Under the pieces are notes generated by a model that worked only from the letters and a program-made list of their open reading frames with translations, was not told the origin of the DNA and did not search any database. Positions 7,123 through 15,649 of a stretch of 64,000 nucleotides of DNA are shown piece by piece. This DNA is from Nostoc sp. LEGE 12450. GTDB lineage: Bacteria > Cyanobacteriota > Cyanobacteriia > Cyanobacteriales > Nostocaceae. The position numbers and the translations under genes are program-made. Location: contig NZ_JADEXU010000012.1 of the NCBI RefSeq assembly GCF_015206895.1, positions 1-64,000 of the forward strand, read 5' to 3'. Position 1 is the first letter of the stretch. Each line of letters starts with the position of its first letter.

Positions 7123-9871
7123 AATTATTCTTCCTGGTGCTTGGGAACTTACTGCAACGAATCCAACATGCAAACTCTCTGCAATGTATGTTCCTACTGC
7201 ATGGCGACAAGTTGCCAACAACCTTGCTCAACAGCGTGCCAAACTCCAAGGTAAAAGTTATCGGGCTGTACCAGTTTATTCCCTCGATCCCCTGGTAGTT
7301 GGTAGTTTTCCCAAAATTATTAAGACTTTGCGTAATGGCTGGCAAAAAGACAATGTACCTTGGTTGTTAGCAACAGAAACCATAGACATTTCTGACTTGG
7401 GTAACTTGATCAAAGATTGGTTGATAGAAGAATTTAGTTCCTTGGAGGATGTTGAGTCACAGCTTGCAAATTTGAATAATGATGATTGGCAATGGGGAAA
7501 TTCACAAACCTATGAGTTACTCCATCCTCAAAACAAAGTCGAAACAGGCAACCTTTACCAAGCAATTCCAGATTACCTTGCCAAGGAGTTTCTCAAAAAC
7601 CCAAGAGTTTCCTTTGGTGTTGATGAGCAGTATGAACTGACATTTTACCGAGTGGTCAGCCTCCAAGGTGCTGAGTTGATGTCATGGCCTCCCACTGAAG
7701 TTACGGTAATTAAAGGAAAGGAAACAACAGAAACAGCATACATCTCATTTGTCATTGAGTTTGTTTTGCAAACAGTTCCCTGGCGCGAAAAACCTATTGT
7801 TTATCATCATTTATCAATTCGACGTTGGCTGACTAAACCTCTGTATGTACCTTATCCAGGCGTGAAAGCTCATATTGGTGATAACCGTCGGTGGTTAGAT
7901 GGTCAACGCCAAGCCTTTTGCTTTATTCCACTGATGATGAACCGTTACGGAAAGGAAGTGAAATGGCCTCAAGCCATCAGCAATCTTTTTTCTCTCAATG
8001 ACTCTCAACTTCCTGACGCAAATAATTTCGTTTCTAACCCAAATCATAACTGGTCAGGTGTCAACACAATTCCTAGTGGTATCCAAGCTGCGATCGCCTA
8101 CACTTCTAAATTAGGGGAAGCACCCTGTTTTGCTGGTGTCAGTCCACAAGATTTGGCTAGTTTAGATCAAGCTATTGAAGCACATCTCCCTGTTCAGAGA
8201 GTGGGTGAGGCTGAAAGGGTGACAGGTAACATTTTTATTTTCTGGCCTTTAGAGAAACCCAAACAGAAAATTGTTCCTCTCCTTGCTAATGAAGATATCC
8301 AATCTCCACAGCCAAAAAAAGCCAAGAAATCTGACAATCCAAATCATTCACACACCCCAATGCTGCGACCAAAATTAGCAGCACCAGCAGTATTTCGTGA
8401 AGTTGAAAATCGCCTGCGTACCATACTTGTTTTGTGGGAAACTCCCCAATGTCGTGATGCACTGATTGCTGAAATTTGCCAGTTACTGTATTTATCACCC
8501 ACAAAAGTAGAAAATATCTATCAAGGTTCCTACGGTTCTTTATGTATCAAAACTCAACATGTTGGCGACCTCACACAAGACCTGGAAATTCAACATTTTT
8601 CTGAAGCAAGGAAAACTTATCAACAGCAACGTCCTAATTTATTAGTAGAGCGCATTAATCAAATTACCGCGTTTCTACCCCAAACTAAAGAACTAAGTGG
8701 GGCATTAATCGAAATTAAACCGAAACCTCGTATATCCGAGGCTGATACCAAGTTGGCGTGGCGAATTGGGGCAATGAAAGCAGGCTATCTCAATCAACAC
8801 ATTCACCGAATAACCACCGAAAATGATGCAGAAAAACTGAAGAAATCCGGTTTGGAACCAGTAAAACGAGCAGTATCAGACTTACTAAGGCAATTTGGGA
8901 TTTTACCTGATACTCCTTTAATTAATCCCAAGAAAGATGGCATTGATACTGATGTCTGGTTAACGTGCTTTTATGTCCTACGTCGCACCCGCAAAACCAA
9001 TGCCGAAAATATTCCCAAAACTGTTGTTTTGATGATCAGAGTTAATTCAATAACAGCTAAAGTAGAATTAACAACTCCTGATTTATTTAAAGAACAAGGC
9101 TGGATACCATATCCTCTTGGACTCGCGCATCTTCTTGATGAAGACTGGGATTCTAACTCTTATGATGAAAGTAATGAAGAGCTTGATGATGAACAAAAGC
9201 GTAAAGAGCAAACGAAAGAACAAAGGCTAATCAATAAATTCGTTGCTGAATGTTTGCAAGAGTGTTTCAATACTCCAATTACTGATAATAAACCCCCGCG
9301 TGTGCTATTCATGGCAGAGGCACTAAATGCCCGCAAAATGCTGAACTGGCTACAAAACCTAAATTTACTGACTAATGACCCACTACAAGCACTAAAACAG
9401 TACCTTTCACAAGAACAAATCAATCGTCTGTGGGTTGTGCGCTTACGAATTGCAGATAGTGGTGAAGTACCAGTTGCTATTGTTAAAGATTCTCCTGGTG
9501 AGCGACGCAGTGGTGTTTACCAATGGCGGGGTGTGTGTGATGATGGGGAGCGATCGCTCTACCTGAGCGTTAGAAAGGCCTTGTATACTGAACGAGGCAC
9601 AACAATATTACAAAAAAATCAGTCTCGCCTTGACAATGGCAGCAGGCAACCTGGAAAAGCCAAAATCTTAGAAATAGCCTTAATTCATCACCCAGAAATC
9701 AAAGGCGACAAGCTAGCTCACTTTGTCCACTCTCTCAGAAGTCGCTGGCCTTATTTTGCAAATGACGTTTCCCTGCCTTTGCCTTTTCCCTTTGCAATTA
9801 AGGCTAAAGAGTATGCTATCAGTACTAAAGATCCAGTGGAATCCTCAGAGACTGAGGACTCTAATTTTTAA
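7115..9871 (+). CDS. PIWI-RE family protein (pPIWI_RE, DUF3962/DUF3893-like)
   Basis: A 918-residue protein starting inside the helicase gene (8-base overlap, ATGACTAA). The N-terminal half (about 1-390) fits the X-type module (DUF3962-like). A lysine- and proline-rich linker follows (PKKAKKSDNPNHSH, near 400). The C-terminal half resembles the MID-PIWI region: it has a conserved arginine strand (LWVVRLRIADSGEVPVAIV), then GVYQWRGV, a glutamate strand (ILEIALIHHP) and a C-terminal helix with HFVHSLRSRWPYF. The family is named for invariant R and E near the guide 5' pocket, and it generally lacks the slicer tetrad, leaving cleavage to the partner REase. Predicted role: guide-directed recognition of foreign DNA or R-loops in defence. 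Assignment depends on both sequence pattern and operon partners. Confidence 0.82.
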   Translation: MTKIILPGAWELTATNPTCKLSAMYVPTAWRQVANNLAQQRAKLQGKSYRAVPVYSLDPLVVGSFPKIIKTLRNGWQKDNVPWLLATETIDISDLGNLIKDWLIEEFSSLEDVESQLANLNNDDWQWGNSQTYELLHPQNKVETGNLYQAIPDYLAKEFLKNPRVSFGVDEQYELTFYRVVSLQGAELMSWPPTEVTVIKGKETTETAYISFVIEFVLQTVPWREKPIVYHHLSIRRWLTKPLYVPYPGVKAHIGDNRRWLDGQRQAFCFIPLMMNRYGKEVKWPQAISNLFSLNDSQLPDANNFVSNPNHNWSGVNTIPSGIQAAIAYTSKLGEAPCFAGVSPQDLASLDQAIEAHLPVQRVGEAERVTGNIFIFWPLEKPKQKIVPLLANEDIQSPQPKKAKKSDNPNHSHTPMLRPKLAAPAVFREVENRLRTILVLWETPQCRDALIAEICQLLYLSPTKVENIYQGSYGSLCIKTQHVGDLTQDLEIQHFSEARKTYQQQRPNLLVERINQITAFLPQTKELSGALIEIKPKPRISEADTKLAWRIGAMKAGYLNQHIHRITTENDAEKLKKSGLEPVKRAVSDLLRQFGILPDTPLINPKKDGIDTDVWLTCFYVLRRTRKTNAENIPKTVVLMIRVNSITAKVELTTPDLFKEQGWIPYPLGLAHLLDEDWDSNSYDESNEELDDEQKRKEQTKEQRLINKFVAECLQECFNTPITDNKPPRVLFMAEALNARKMLNWLQNLNLLTNDPLQALKQYLSQEQINRLWVVRLRIADSGEVPVAIVKDSPGERRSGVYQWRGVCDDGERSLYLSVRKALYTERGTTILQKNQSRLDNGSRQPGKAKILEIALIHHPEIKGDKLAHFVHSLRSRWPYFANDVSLPLPFPFAIKAKEYAISTKDPVESSETEDSNF

Positions 9872-9984
9872 CAACAAAGCCACCCTTCAGATTTTGCAAC
9901 AATATTAAATCCTTGGCTGTTAACCGCAAAGATTGGTAACAATAGGAATAAGCACAACGTTTTCCTAAAAAACAGTTTTTCAAT

Positions 9985-10713
9985 ATGAGCAATACCAGTA
10001 ATTTTCGTGAAGCTATCCGTGAGGCTAAATCTCACGCCCTCGTTGGCCCAAACGTGATTGCCAACGCCCTTCCCTACGTCGGTGGTGGTTTGGTGCTAAC
10101 GGCATTAGGAACCTACGGTGGTTTGGGAGTTATCCGTGCTAACCCTGAAATATTCTTCCCCACCTTTATTGGTGCGGTGATTTTGGAGTTAGTTTTGTTC
10201 TTTGTTGCCCAAAATGTTGCCCAAAAAGGTAACAAGGGTCTTGCACTACCCCTCTTGGCAACCTACAGCCTTTTGTCTGGATATACCCTCAGTGGCTTGG
10301 TATTTGTCGCTTTGAGATCCCAAGGTGTTGGCATTCAAGGCATTGGTTTAGCTGCCCTTGGTTGCGGCGTTACTTTTATTTTTGCCCGTCAAATAGGTTC
10401 AAATCTTTCTGAACAAGATGGGATGGCTTTGACGAAAACCATCAATCTTGGCGTTATCGCCTTGGTGGTTGTGTGCCTTGCCCAGTTCGCTTTTGCCATG
10501 TTTGGTGTTTACACGCCAAATTGGCTAGAAATCGCCATCTCCGGTTTAGGAGTATTCCTGTTTGTTGGGGTTTCTGTTGTTGATTTCTACATCTTGCCCC
10601 GCACTTACAGCGATGACCAATATCTGCCTGCTGCTTTGTCGATGTACTTAACTTACATCAACTTGTTCGTCTTTATCTTGCGGTTACTAATTGCCATCAA
10701 TGGCCGCGATTAA
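9985..10713 (+). CDS. Bax-inhibitor-1/YccA-like membrane protein
   Basis: A 242-residue polytopic protein with about seven hydrophobic segments, starting at ALPYVGGGLVLTALGTYGGL and ending with LSMYLTYINLFVFILRLLIA. The final LTYINLFVFILRLL is a hallmark of the BI-1/YccA family, which forms H+/Ca2+-leak-type channels or modulates membrane proteases. It sits alone between the PIWI-RE operon and the RF2 pair, and a strong terminator follows 40 bases after the stop. Family membership is fairly sure; the function in cyanobacteria is not established here. Confidence 0.85.
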   Translation: MSNTSNFREAIREAKSHALVGPNVIANALPYVGGGLVLTALGTYGGLGVIRANPEIFFPTFIGAVILELVLFFVAQNVAQKGNKGLALPLLATYSLLSGYTLSGLVFVALRSQGVGIQGIGLAALGCGVTFIFARQIGSNLSEQDGMALTKTINLGVIALVVVCLAQFAFAMFGVYTPNWLEIAISGLGVFLFVGVSVVDFYILPRTYSDDQYLPAALSMYLTYINLFVFILRLLIAINGRD

Positions 10714-10752
10714 TTGTCTGTAGGCACTAACGAAAGTAAAGTTTTATAAAGT

Positions 10753-10789
10753 AAAACCGTGGTTAAATTTTTAGCAACCACGGTTTTTT
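10753..10789 (+). terminator. Rho-independent terminator after the BI-1-like gene
   Basis: A perfect 12-bp stem (AAAACCGTGGTT with AACCACGGTTTT), an 11-base loop and a run of six T residues lie 40 bases after the stop codon. Confidence 0.85.
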
Positions 10790-10844
10790 CATCTGTTTAA
10801 CAGTATAATACGTAGATTAAGTTAAGCCTCAAGTGAGCAAAACT

Positions 10845-11976
10845 ATGCTTGAACTCTTAAATATAAAAATTGAAGTAGAAAAGTTGTCTAATATCTTGGG
10901 TAAGGCTGACGACTGTCTTTGACATCCAATATTTGACTGCAAGAATTCAATATTTAGATCAAGTAATTGCTCAACCGGGCTTTTGGAATAATCCTACCCG
11001 TGCTTATGAAGTACTTCAAGAAATTGAATACTCTATATTCTATAAGCATCAGCGATATCAGCGCTGGTGTTCGATTCTAGAAGATATCAAGGCTGCCTTG
11101 GAATTGCTCGAATTATCAGCCGATGAGCAATTGTGGCAAGAGATGCAAAACAACCTTACCCAACTCCAACAAGAACTCGAAACAGCAGAAATACGACAAT
11201 TATTGTCTGACCCCGAAGACAAAAAAGGTGCATTTCTGACTATTACTGCTGAGATTGATAATGCAGACAGTCAATACTGGGCATATATGTTGCTGCAAAT
11301 GTACTGTCGTTGGGGAAAAAGCCACAATTATCTATTGGATGTAGTAGAGATTTCTGAGGGAAATGAAGCCGGAATTAAGTATGCAACCTTAGAAATTACA
11401 ACAAGTTGTGCATACGGCTACCTCAAATCAGAAACAGGCACGCATCAACTACAGCAAATATCGCCCTTTGATGCTACTAAAAGCTTGCGGATGAGTTTAG
11501 CTAGTGTAGAAGTTATTCCAATATTGGGTGAGTCCGTTGAGTGGGAGATTCCAGAGAAGCATTTAGAAATTACTTGGCATCGCCATCGGGGGAGTGTCAA
11601 CCGCCCAGAAACATGGGTGCGGGTGTTTCACATTCCTACCGGGATTAGTGTATTTTGTAACCAACAGCGTAGTCTGATGCAAAACAAAGAGAAAGCCTTA
11701 GCTATTCTCAAGAGTAAACTGTTTGCGCTCGCACTAGCCCAAGGTGTCCAGATTGACAAAATTCAACCCCGACAGATAAAACCTGTATCCAGCAAGCTTA
11801 TCCGTGAATACATCTTGCATCCTTATACCAACGTGAAAGATTTACGTACCAATGTAGAAACACCTGCTGCGACAGAGGTGTTAGACGGTAAAATTGATTT
11901 TTTTATCAAAGCCTATCTGCAACAGCTAAATTACACTACTTTAGTGGACAAAGAAGAGCTTGATAATTCCAAGTAA
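10845..11976 (+). CDS. GGQ-less release-factor-2 paralog with retained +1 frameshift site
   Basis: Read from ATG 10845, 25 codons run to CTT TGA C at 10917-10923. A +1 shift there opens 351 more codons, giving about 376 residues, the same length and plan as RF2. The coiled N-terminus, PCRF-like region and C-terminal KDLRTNVET block align with the adjacent prfB. The anticodon-like tripeptide is kept (ISPFDATK). The catalytic loop is not: where prfB has [15 protein letters not shown], this protein has RHRGSVNRPETW, so GGQ is gone and the loop shortened. It should bind ribosomes at UGA/UAA or act on RNA without hydrolysing peptidyl-tRNA. A comparable loss is known in plant chloroplast PrfB3, an mRNA-stability factor. 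Being intact over 350 codons argues against a pseudogene. Confidence 0.75.
10917..10923 (+). promoter_or_regulatory. RF2-type programmed +1 frameshift site in the paralog
   Basis: CTT TGA C is the canonical RF2 slip site: ribosomes slip on CTT when UGA is decoded slowly. The preceding codons are GAC TGT. Unlike the true prfB, no AGG-type stimulator lies directly upstream and the hairpin is absent, so shifting may be less efficient. Confidence 0.7.
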
Positions 11977-12103
11977 TTTTTGTAACTTAATACAAGTGGT
12001 GCGGAGAGAAATTGCCCAACTACAGCTAAAATTAATAGATACAAGTAGAATAAAGAGCGATTTCTCAATCCAAAGCGCTCTATCTCTCATTACAGCAAGC
12101 ATT

Positions 12104-13226
12104 ATGGATGTCTTAGAACTCAAACGCGAAATCGAAACGTTGTCTGGCCGCCTGGGTAAAACCCAGGACTATCTTTGACGTACCTGCACTGACAGCCAAA
12201 ATTCAAGACCTCGAAAAAATATCCGCTCAACCAGAATTTTGGAATGAGCAAACCCAAGCCCAACAAACGCTGCAAGAACTCAACGACCTGAAAGCCCACC
12301 TCCAGCAATACGATCGCTGGCACGCCAATCTGGAAGATACTAGGGCAGTTGTTGAATTGTTGGAGTTAGAAACCGATGAGGCACTACTCCAAGAAGCGGA
12401 ATCTACCATCACTAAACTGAATCGTGACCTTGACCAGTGGGAGTTACAACAGTTACTTTCTGGCCCCTATGATGCGGAAGGTGCTGTACTGACGATTAGT
12501 GCTGGTGCTGGTGGCACAGATGCTCAAGACTGGGCATTTATGCTGATGCGGATGTACACCCGTTGGGGCGAAGCTCACGGCTATAAGGTAACTTTAGCTG
12601 AAGAGTCGGAGGGTGATGAAGCCGGAATTAAATCAGCAACTCTAGAAATTACTGGTCGCTATGCCTATGGTTACTTGCGTTCAGAGATGGGTACACATCG
12701 CTTAGTGCGGATTTCACCTTTTAATGCCAACGGCAAGCGGCAAACCAGTTTTGCCGGGGTGGAAGTGATGCCGCAGATTGATAACTCTGTGCAATTGGAC
12801 ATTCCAGATAAAGATTTGGAAATCACCACAACTCGTTCTGGTGGTAAAGGTGGGCAAAACGTCAACAAAGTAGAAACTGCGGTTCGCATTGTTCACCTTC
12901 CCACGGGTCTTGCCGTGCGCTGTACAGAAGAGCGATCGCAGTTGCAAAATAAAGAGAAAGCCCTAAATCGCCTCAAAGCAAAGCTTTTGGTCATCGCCAA
13001 AGAGCAACGCGCCCAAGAAATTGCCGAAATTCGTGGTGATATGGTGGAAGCCTCCTGGGGAAACCAAATACGTAACTATGTATTTCACCCTTACCAGATG
13101 GTGAAAGACTTACGTACAAATACAGAAACAACGGCGATTGGCGATGTGATGAATGGCGAACTTGATCCATTCATCCAAGCTTATTTGCGCCAAGAAAACA
13201 AATTAGTAGAAGACCCTGCTTCATAA
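12104..13226 (+). CDS. prfB: Peptide chain release factor 2 (programmed frameshift)
   Basis: RF2 recognises UGA and UAA and hydrolyses peptidyl-tRNA. Translation starts at ATG 12104 ([16 protein letters not shown]), reads 24 codons to CTT at 12173-12175, meets an in-frame TGA at 12176, and continues after a +1 shift from GAC at 12177. The joined product is about 373 residues. The SPF stop-codon tripeptide is in [10 protein letters not shown], and the catalytic GGQ is in [15 protein letters not shown]. The C-terminal [12 protein letters not shown] block is typical. It lies 127 bases downstream of the GGQ-less paralog in the same orientation, so the pair arose by tandem duplication. A terminator follows at 13243. 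The frameshift gives negative autoregulation by RF2 level. Confidence 0.97.
12151..12179 (+). promoter_or_regulatory. prfB frameshift site with an upstream 7-bp hairpin
   Basis: The slip site CTT TGA C is at 12173-12179. Directly before it, CCTGGGT (12151-12157), AAA and ACCCAGG (12161-12167) form a perfect 7-bp hairpin whose 3' arm ends with AGG, the position of the SD-like stimulator in the classic RF2 signal. Folding could mask or tune that stimulator; this is inference. Confidence 0.7.
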
Positions 13227-13242
13227 TTTGGGATTATTTGCA

Positions 13243-13290
13243 AGTGCTAGGTAATGATTTTTTAACATTGCTTAGCACTTTTAATTTTTG
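13243..13290 (+). terminator. Terminator after prfB
   Basis: A 15-bp stem with two wobble pairs (AAGTGCTAGGTAATG against CATTGCTTAGCACTT) is followed by a T-rich tail, 16 bases after the prfB stop. Confidence 0.8.
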
Positions 13291-13402
13291 ACGATTTTAT
13301 ATTGGCGCGTTTTGAGAGAAATTTCTGAGTAATATGCAAGCGATCGCCATTCTATCTTAGACCAACTGTTACAGTTATAAAAGAGTCTGTAGACAAATAA
13401 CT

Positions 13403-13558
13403 ATGAGCAACTCTCCTTCAACAGAACCTCAACCTAGCTACGTAAAACTTGCCATGCGAAACATGGTGCGGAAGGGTGCAACTTCCCTAAAGCATTTTGC
13501 GTTGACAGCCGTAGGGCTTTTAGCTCTCCTTGTTGGTCTTGCTTACTTAACTCACTAA
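13403..13558 (+). CDS. Small membrane protein, DUF3285-like
   Basis: A 51-residue protein starting MSNSPSTEPQPSYVKLAMRN. It has a soluble N-terminus containing the KLAMRNMVRKG block and a single C-terminal hydrophobic segment (FALTAVGLLALLVGLAYL). It matches my recollection of a short family restricted to cyanobacteria (DUF3285), often found between prfB and ybeY as here. Function unknown; a single-pass thylakoid or plasma-membrane location is inferred. Confidence 0.75.
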   Translation: MSNSPSTEPQPSYVKLAMRNMVRKGATSLKHFALTAVGLLALLVGLAYLTH

Positions 13559-13565
13559 GCTAGTT

Positions 13566-13597
13566 ATTAGTCATTAGTCATTAGTCATTAGTCATTA
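13566..13597. repeat. TTAGTCA heptanucleotide tandem repeat
   Basis: About four head-to-tail TTAGTCA units, followed after 30 bases (13630-13651) by three AAAGGAC units. Short heptamer arrays of this kind are typical of heterocystous cyanobacteria. Confidence 0.8.
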
Positions 13598-13681
13598 ATT
13601 ATATTTAAAAGGACAGATGACCAATGACAAAGGACAAAGGACAAAGGACAGTCAACCCTAAACCTCAGACAAGGAGACTAT

Positions 13682-14215
13682 GTGCCCCTGAGCGTTGAAC
13701 TATATGTGGAGGATTCTTTTTACGATTTGTCCCCGACAACATCTGTAAAAATTGAGGATACGGATACTCGAATTCCTCCTGAAACTTGGGAAAATTGGTT
13801 TAATCACTGGTTGGAAATACTCCAACCTCAAGTTCCGCCAGCGCCAAGTTATGAAATTGGGCTGTGTTTGACAGATGACTCGCAAATTCAAGAACTGAAT
13901 GCTCAGTATCGTCAACAAAATAAGCCCACAGACGTTTTAGCTTTTGCTGCTTTAGAAGTGGATTTTCCGCAAAGCAAAGAAATGCTTGCATCTGTACCAT
14001 TGTACTTAGGTGATATTATCGTGTCTGTAGATACAGCACAGCGTCAAGCTAAACAGCAGGAACATAGCTTACCAACTGAATTAGCTTGGTTAGCATCTCA
14101 CGGTTTATTACACCTGTTGGGCTGGGATCATCCTGATGAAGAAAGTTTGGGGCGAATGTTAAAACAGCAAGTAAGATTGCTGAACGCAATAGGTATTGCT
14201 ATTGACATGGAATAG
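13682..14215 (+). CDS. ybeY: Endoribonuclease YbeY, 16S rRNA maturation factor
   Basis: A zinc-dependent RNase that acts in 16S rRNA 3'-end maturation and ribosome quality control. The zinc motif H-x3-H-x5-H is at H140, H144 and H150 in HGLLHLLGWDH, and the PTDVLAF strand is also typical. The start is GTG at 13682, with AAGGAG shortly before it; the overlapping ATG at 13680 meets a stop after three codons. At 177 residues it is slightly long because of an N-terminal extension common in cyanobacteria. Its place next to prfB and dgkA follows a conserved cyanobacterial order. Confidence 0.93.
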   Translation: MPLSVELYVEDSFYDLSPTTSVKIEDTDTRIPPETWENWFNHWLEILQPQVPPAPSYEIGLCLTDDSQIQELNAQYRQQNKPTDVLAFAALEVDFPQSKEMLASVPLYLGDIIVSVDTAQRQAKQQEHSLPTELAWLASHGLLHLLGWDHPDEESLGRMLKQQVRLLNAIGIAIDME

Positions 14216-14366
14216 CAGTAGTTATGTGTTCTTAATGTTAATTTTGGGTAATACTTTTATAATACTTCTGTGCAAATTTGCTTAAAGATTGCCTCAAAGT
14301 TAATTCTGCCATTAAGATCGGCGAATATTCCCACTGTAGCAACTCTATTTTTGTATTTTTAAGTCT

Positions 14367-14822
14367 ATGTCCCCAAAAATTTCTTCATCACCAACGCCTA
14401 CCTCGTTACAAACACTGGTGTCTAACGAACGGGAATTTTCCTGGAAAGTAGCCTCTAATTTATTTGTTAGTTTTAAATATGCCTGGGCTGGAATCAGCTA
14501 TAGTTTTCAAACTCAACGTAATTTTCGCATCCACGTAAGCGTTTGTGCTTTAGCTATCGGTTTAAGCGTATTTTTGCACCTGCAAGCTGTGGAAATAGCG
14601 GTAATTGGTATAACTAGTGGTTTAGTTTTGGCATTAGAGTTACTAAATACAGCGATCGAGTCTCTTGTGGACTTAACCGTTAAGCAGACATATCATGAAT
14701 TAGCAAAAATTGCTAAAGATTGTGCGGCTGGTGCAGTTCTTGTCTCTGCTTTGGTAGCGGTGCTGGTAGCTGGTACGCTATTGCTCCCTCCTCTGGTAAG
14801 GTTAATTATATCCGCTTTGTAA
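14367..14822 (+). CDS. dgkA: Diacylglycerol/undecaprenol kinase, DgkA family
   Basis: A small trimeric-type membrane lipid kinase of 151 residues. After a soluble N-terminal stretch come the amphipathic region (YAWAGISYSFQTQRNFRIH) and three transmembrane helices. The signature ELLNTAIESLVD is at about residues 91-102 and carries the catalytic glutamate. It recycles diacylglycerol or undecaprenol to the phosphorylated lipid. It follows ybeY by 151 bases in the same direction, as in many bacteria. Confidence 0.9.
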   Translation: MSPKISSSPTPTSLQTLVSNEREFSWKVASNLFVSFKYAWAGISYSFQTQRNFRIHVSVCALAIGLSVFLHLQAVEIAVIGITSGLVLALELLNTAIESLVDLTVKQTYHELAKIAKDCAAGAVLVSALVAVLVAGTLLLPPLVRLIISAL

Positions 14823-15046
14823 ATATGATTTGCGTAGGCGTAGCCCAACCCAGGCATCGCCAAGTGACTTGGTAAGAGGATCGGACTCTACTCAATTCAC
14901 ATTATAAGAAATTAAAAATTTAAGAAGTGGCTTGTTATAAAGTAGCCGCTTCATATTTATGTGTCTACGTTAGCGTTATTTTTATATCTAGCGAACAATA
15001 TAGTATCAGTAATCTGATGAGAGCTAAAAACCAGGAGTGATGAGCT

Positions 15047-15646
15047 TTGATTATAGTTATCGACAATTACGACAGTTTTACATATAACTTAGTGCAATAT
15101 CTGGGAGAATTAGCAGCAGAATTCTCAGTAGCAAATGATATTAAAGTTTTTCGTAACGACAAGATATCCATAGATGAGATTCGGGCATTAAAGCCGGAAG
15201 CCGTAGTTATTTCTCCTGGGCCTGGCCGCCCGGAAGATGCGGGTATATCCTTAGAATTGATTGAACAGCTAGGACAAGATTTGCCAATTTTAGGTGTCTG
15301 TTTGGGACATCAAAGCATCGGTCAAGTATTCGGTGGTAAAATAATTCCTGCTCCAGAGTTGATGCATGGCAAAACCTCTCAGGTATCTCACACTGGGGTG
15401 GGGGTTTTTCGGGGATTAGAAAATCCTCTCATCGCCACTAGGTATCATAGTTTGGTAATCGAACGTGAGACTTGCCCAGATGTGTTGGAAATCACCGCTT
15501 GGGTTGAAGATAACACCATCATGGGAGTGCGACACCGGAACTATCCTCACATTCAGGGTGTCCAGTTTCACCCAGAGAGTGTCCTGACATCTTCAGGAAA
15601 ACAGTTATTACGAAATTTTCTCGAACAGTTACAGTCAAGAGCATAA
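15047..15646 (+). CDS. trpG: Anthranilate/aminodeoxychorismate synthase glutamine amidotransferase
   Basis: A class-I glutamine amidotransferase that supplies ammonia to the chorismate-using partner in tryptophan and/or folate synthesis. The catalytic Cys85 is in GVCLGHQ, and the His175/Glu177 pair is in FHPES. The N-terminal MIIVIDNYDSFTYNLVQYL is diagnostic. The start is TTG, with CAGGAG about ten bases upstream. At 199 residues it is a stand-alone subunit; trpG and pabA functions cannot be separated by sequence and one protein often serves both. An MBL-fold gene starts three bases after the stop, so the two are probably co-transcribed. Confidence 0.9.
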   Translation: MIIVIDNYDSFTYNLVQYLGELAAEFSVANDIKVFRNDKISIDEIRALKPEAVVISPGPGRPEDAGISLELIEQLGQDLPILGVCLGHQSIGQVFGGKIIPAPELMHGKTSQVSHTGVGVFRGLENPLIATRYHSLVIERETCPDVLEITAWVEDNTIMGVRHRNYPHIQGVQFHPESVLTSSGKQLLRNFLEQLQSRA

Positions 15647-15649
15647 TTA

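Noticed and set aside
10845-11976. RF2-like gene as a plain pseudogene
   Set aside because: The frame is intact for about 350 codons, with SPF, the C-terminal block and the recoding site kept; only the GGQ loop is changed.
13566-13651. Tandem heptamers as a possible CRISPR array
   Set aside because: The units are seven bases long and contiguous with no spacers, and there are no cas genes in the window.
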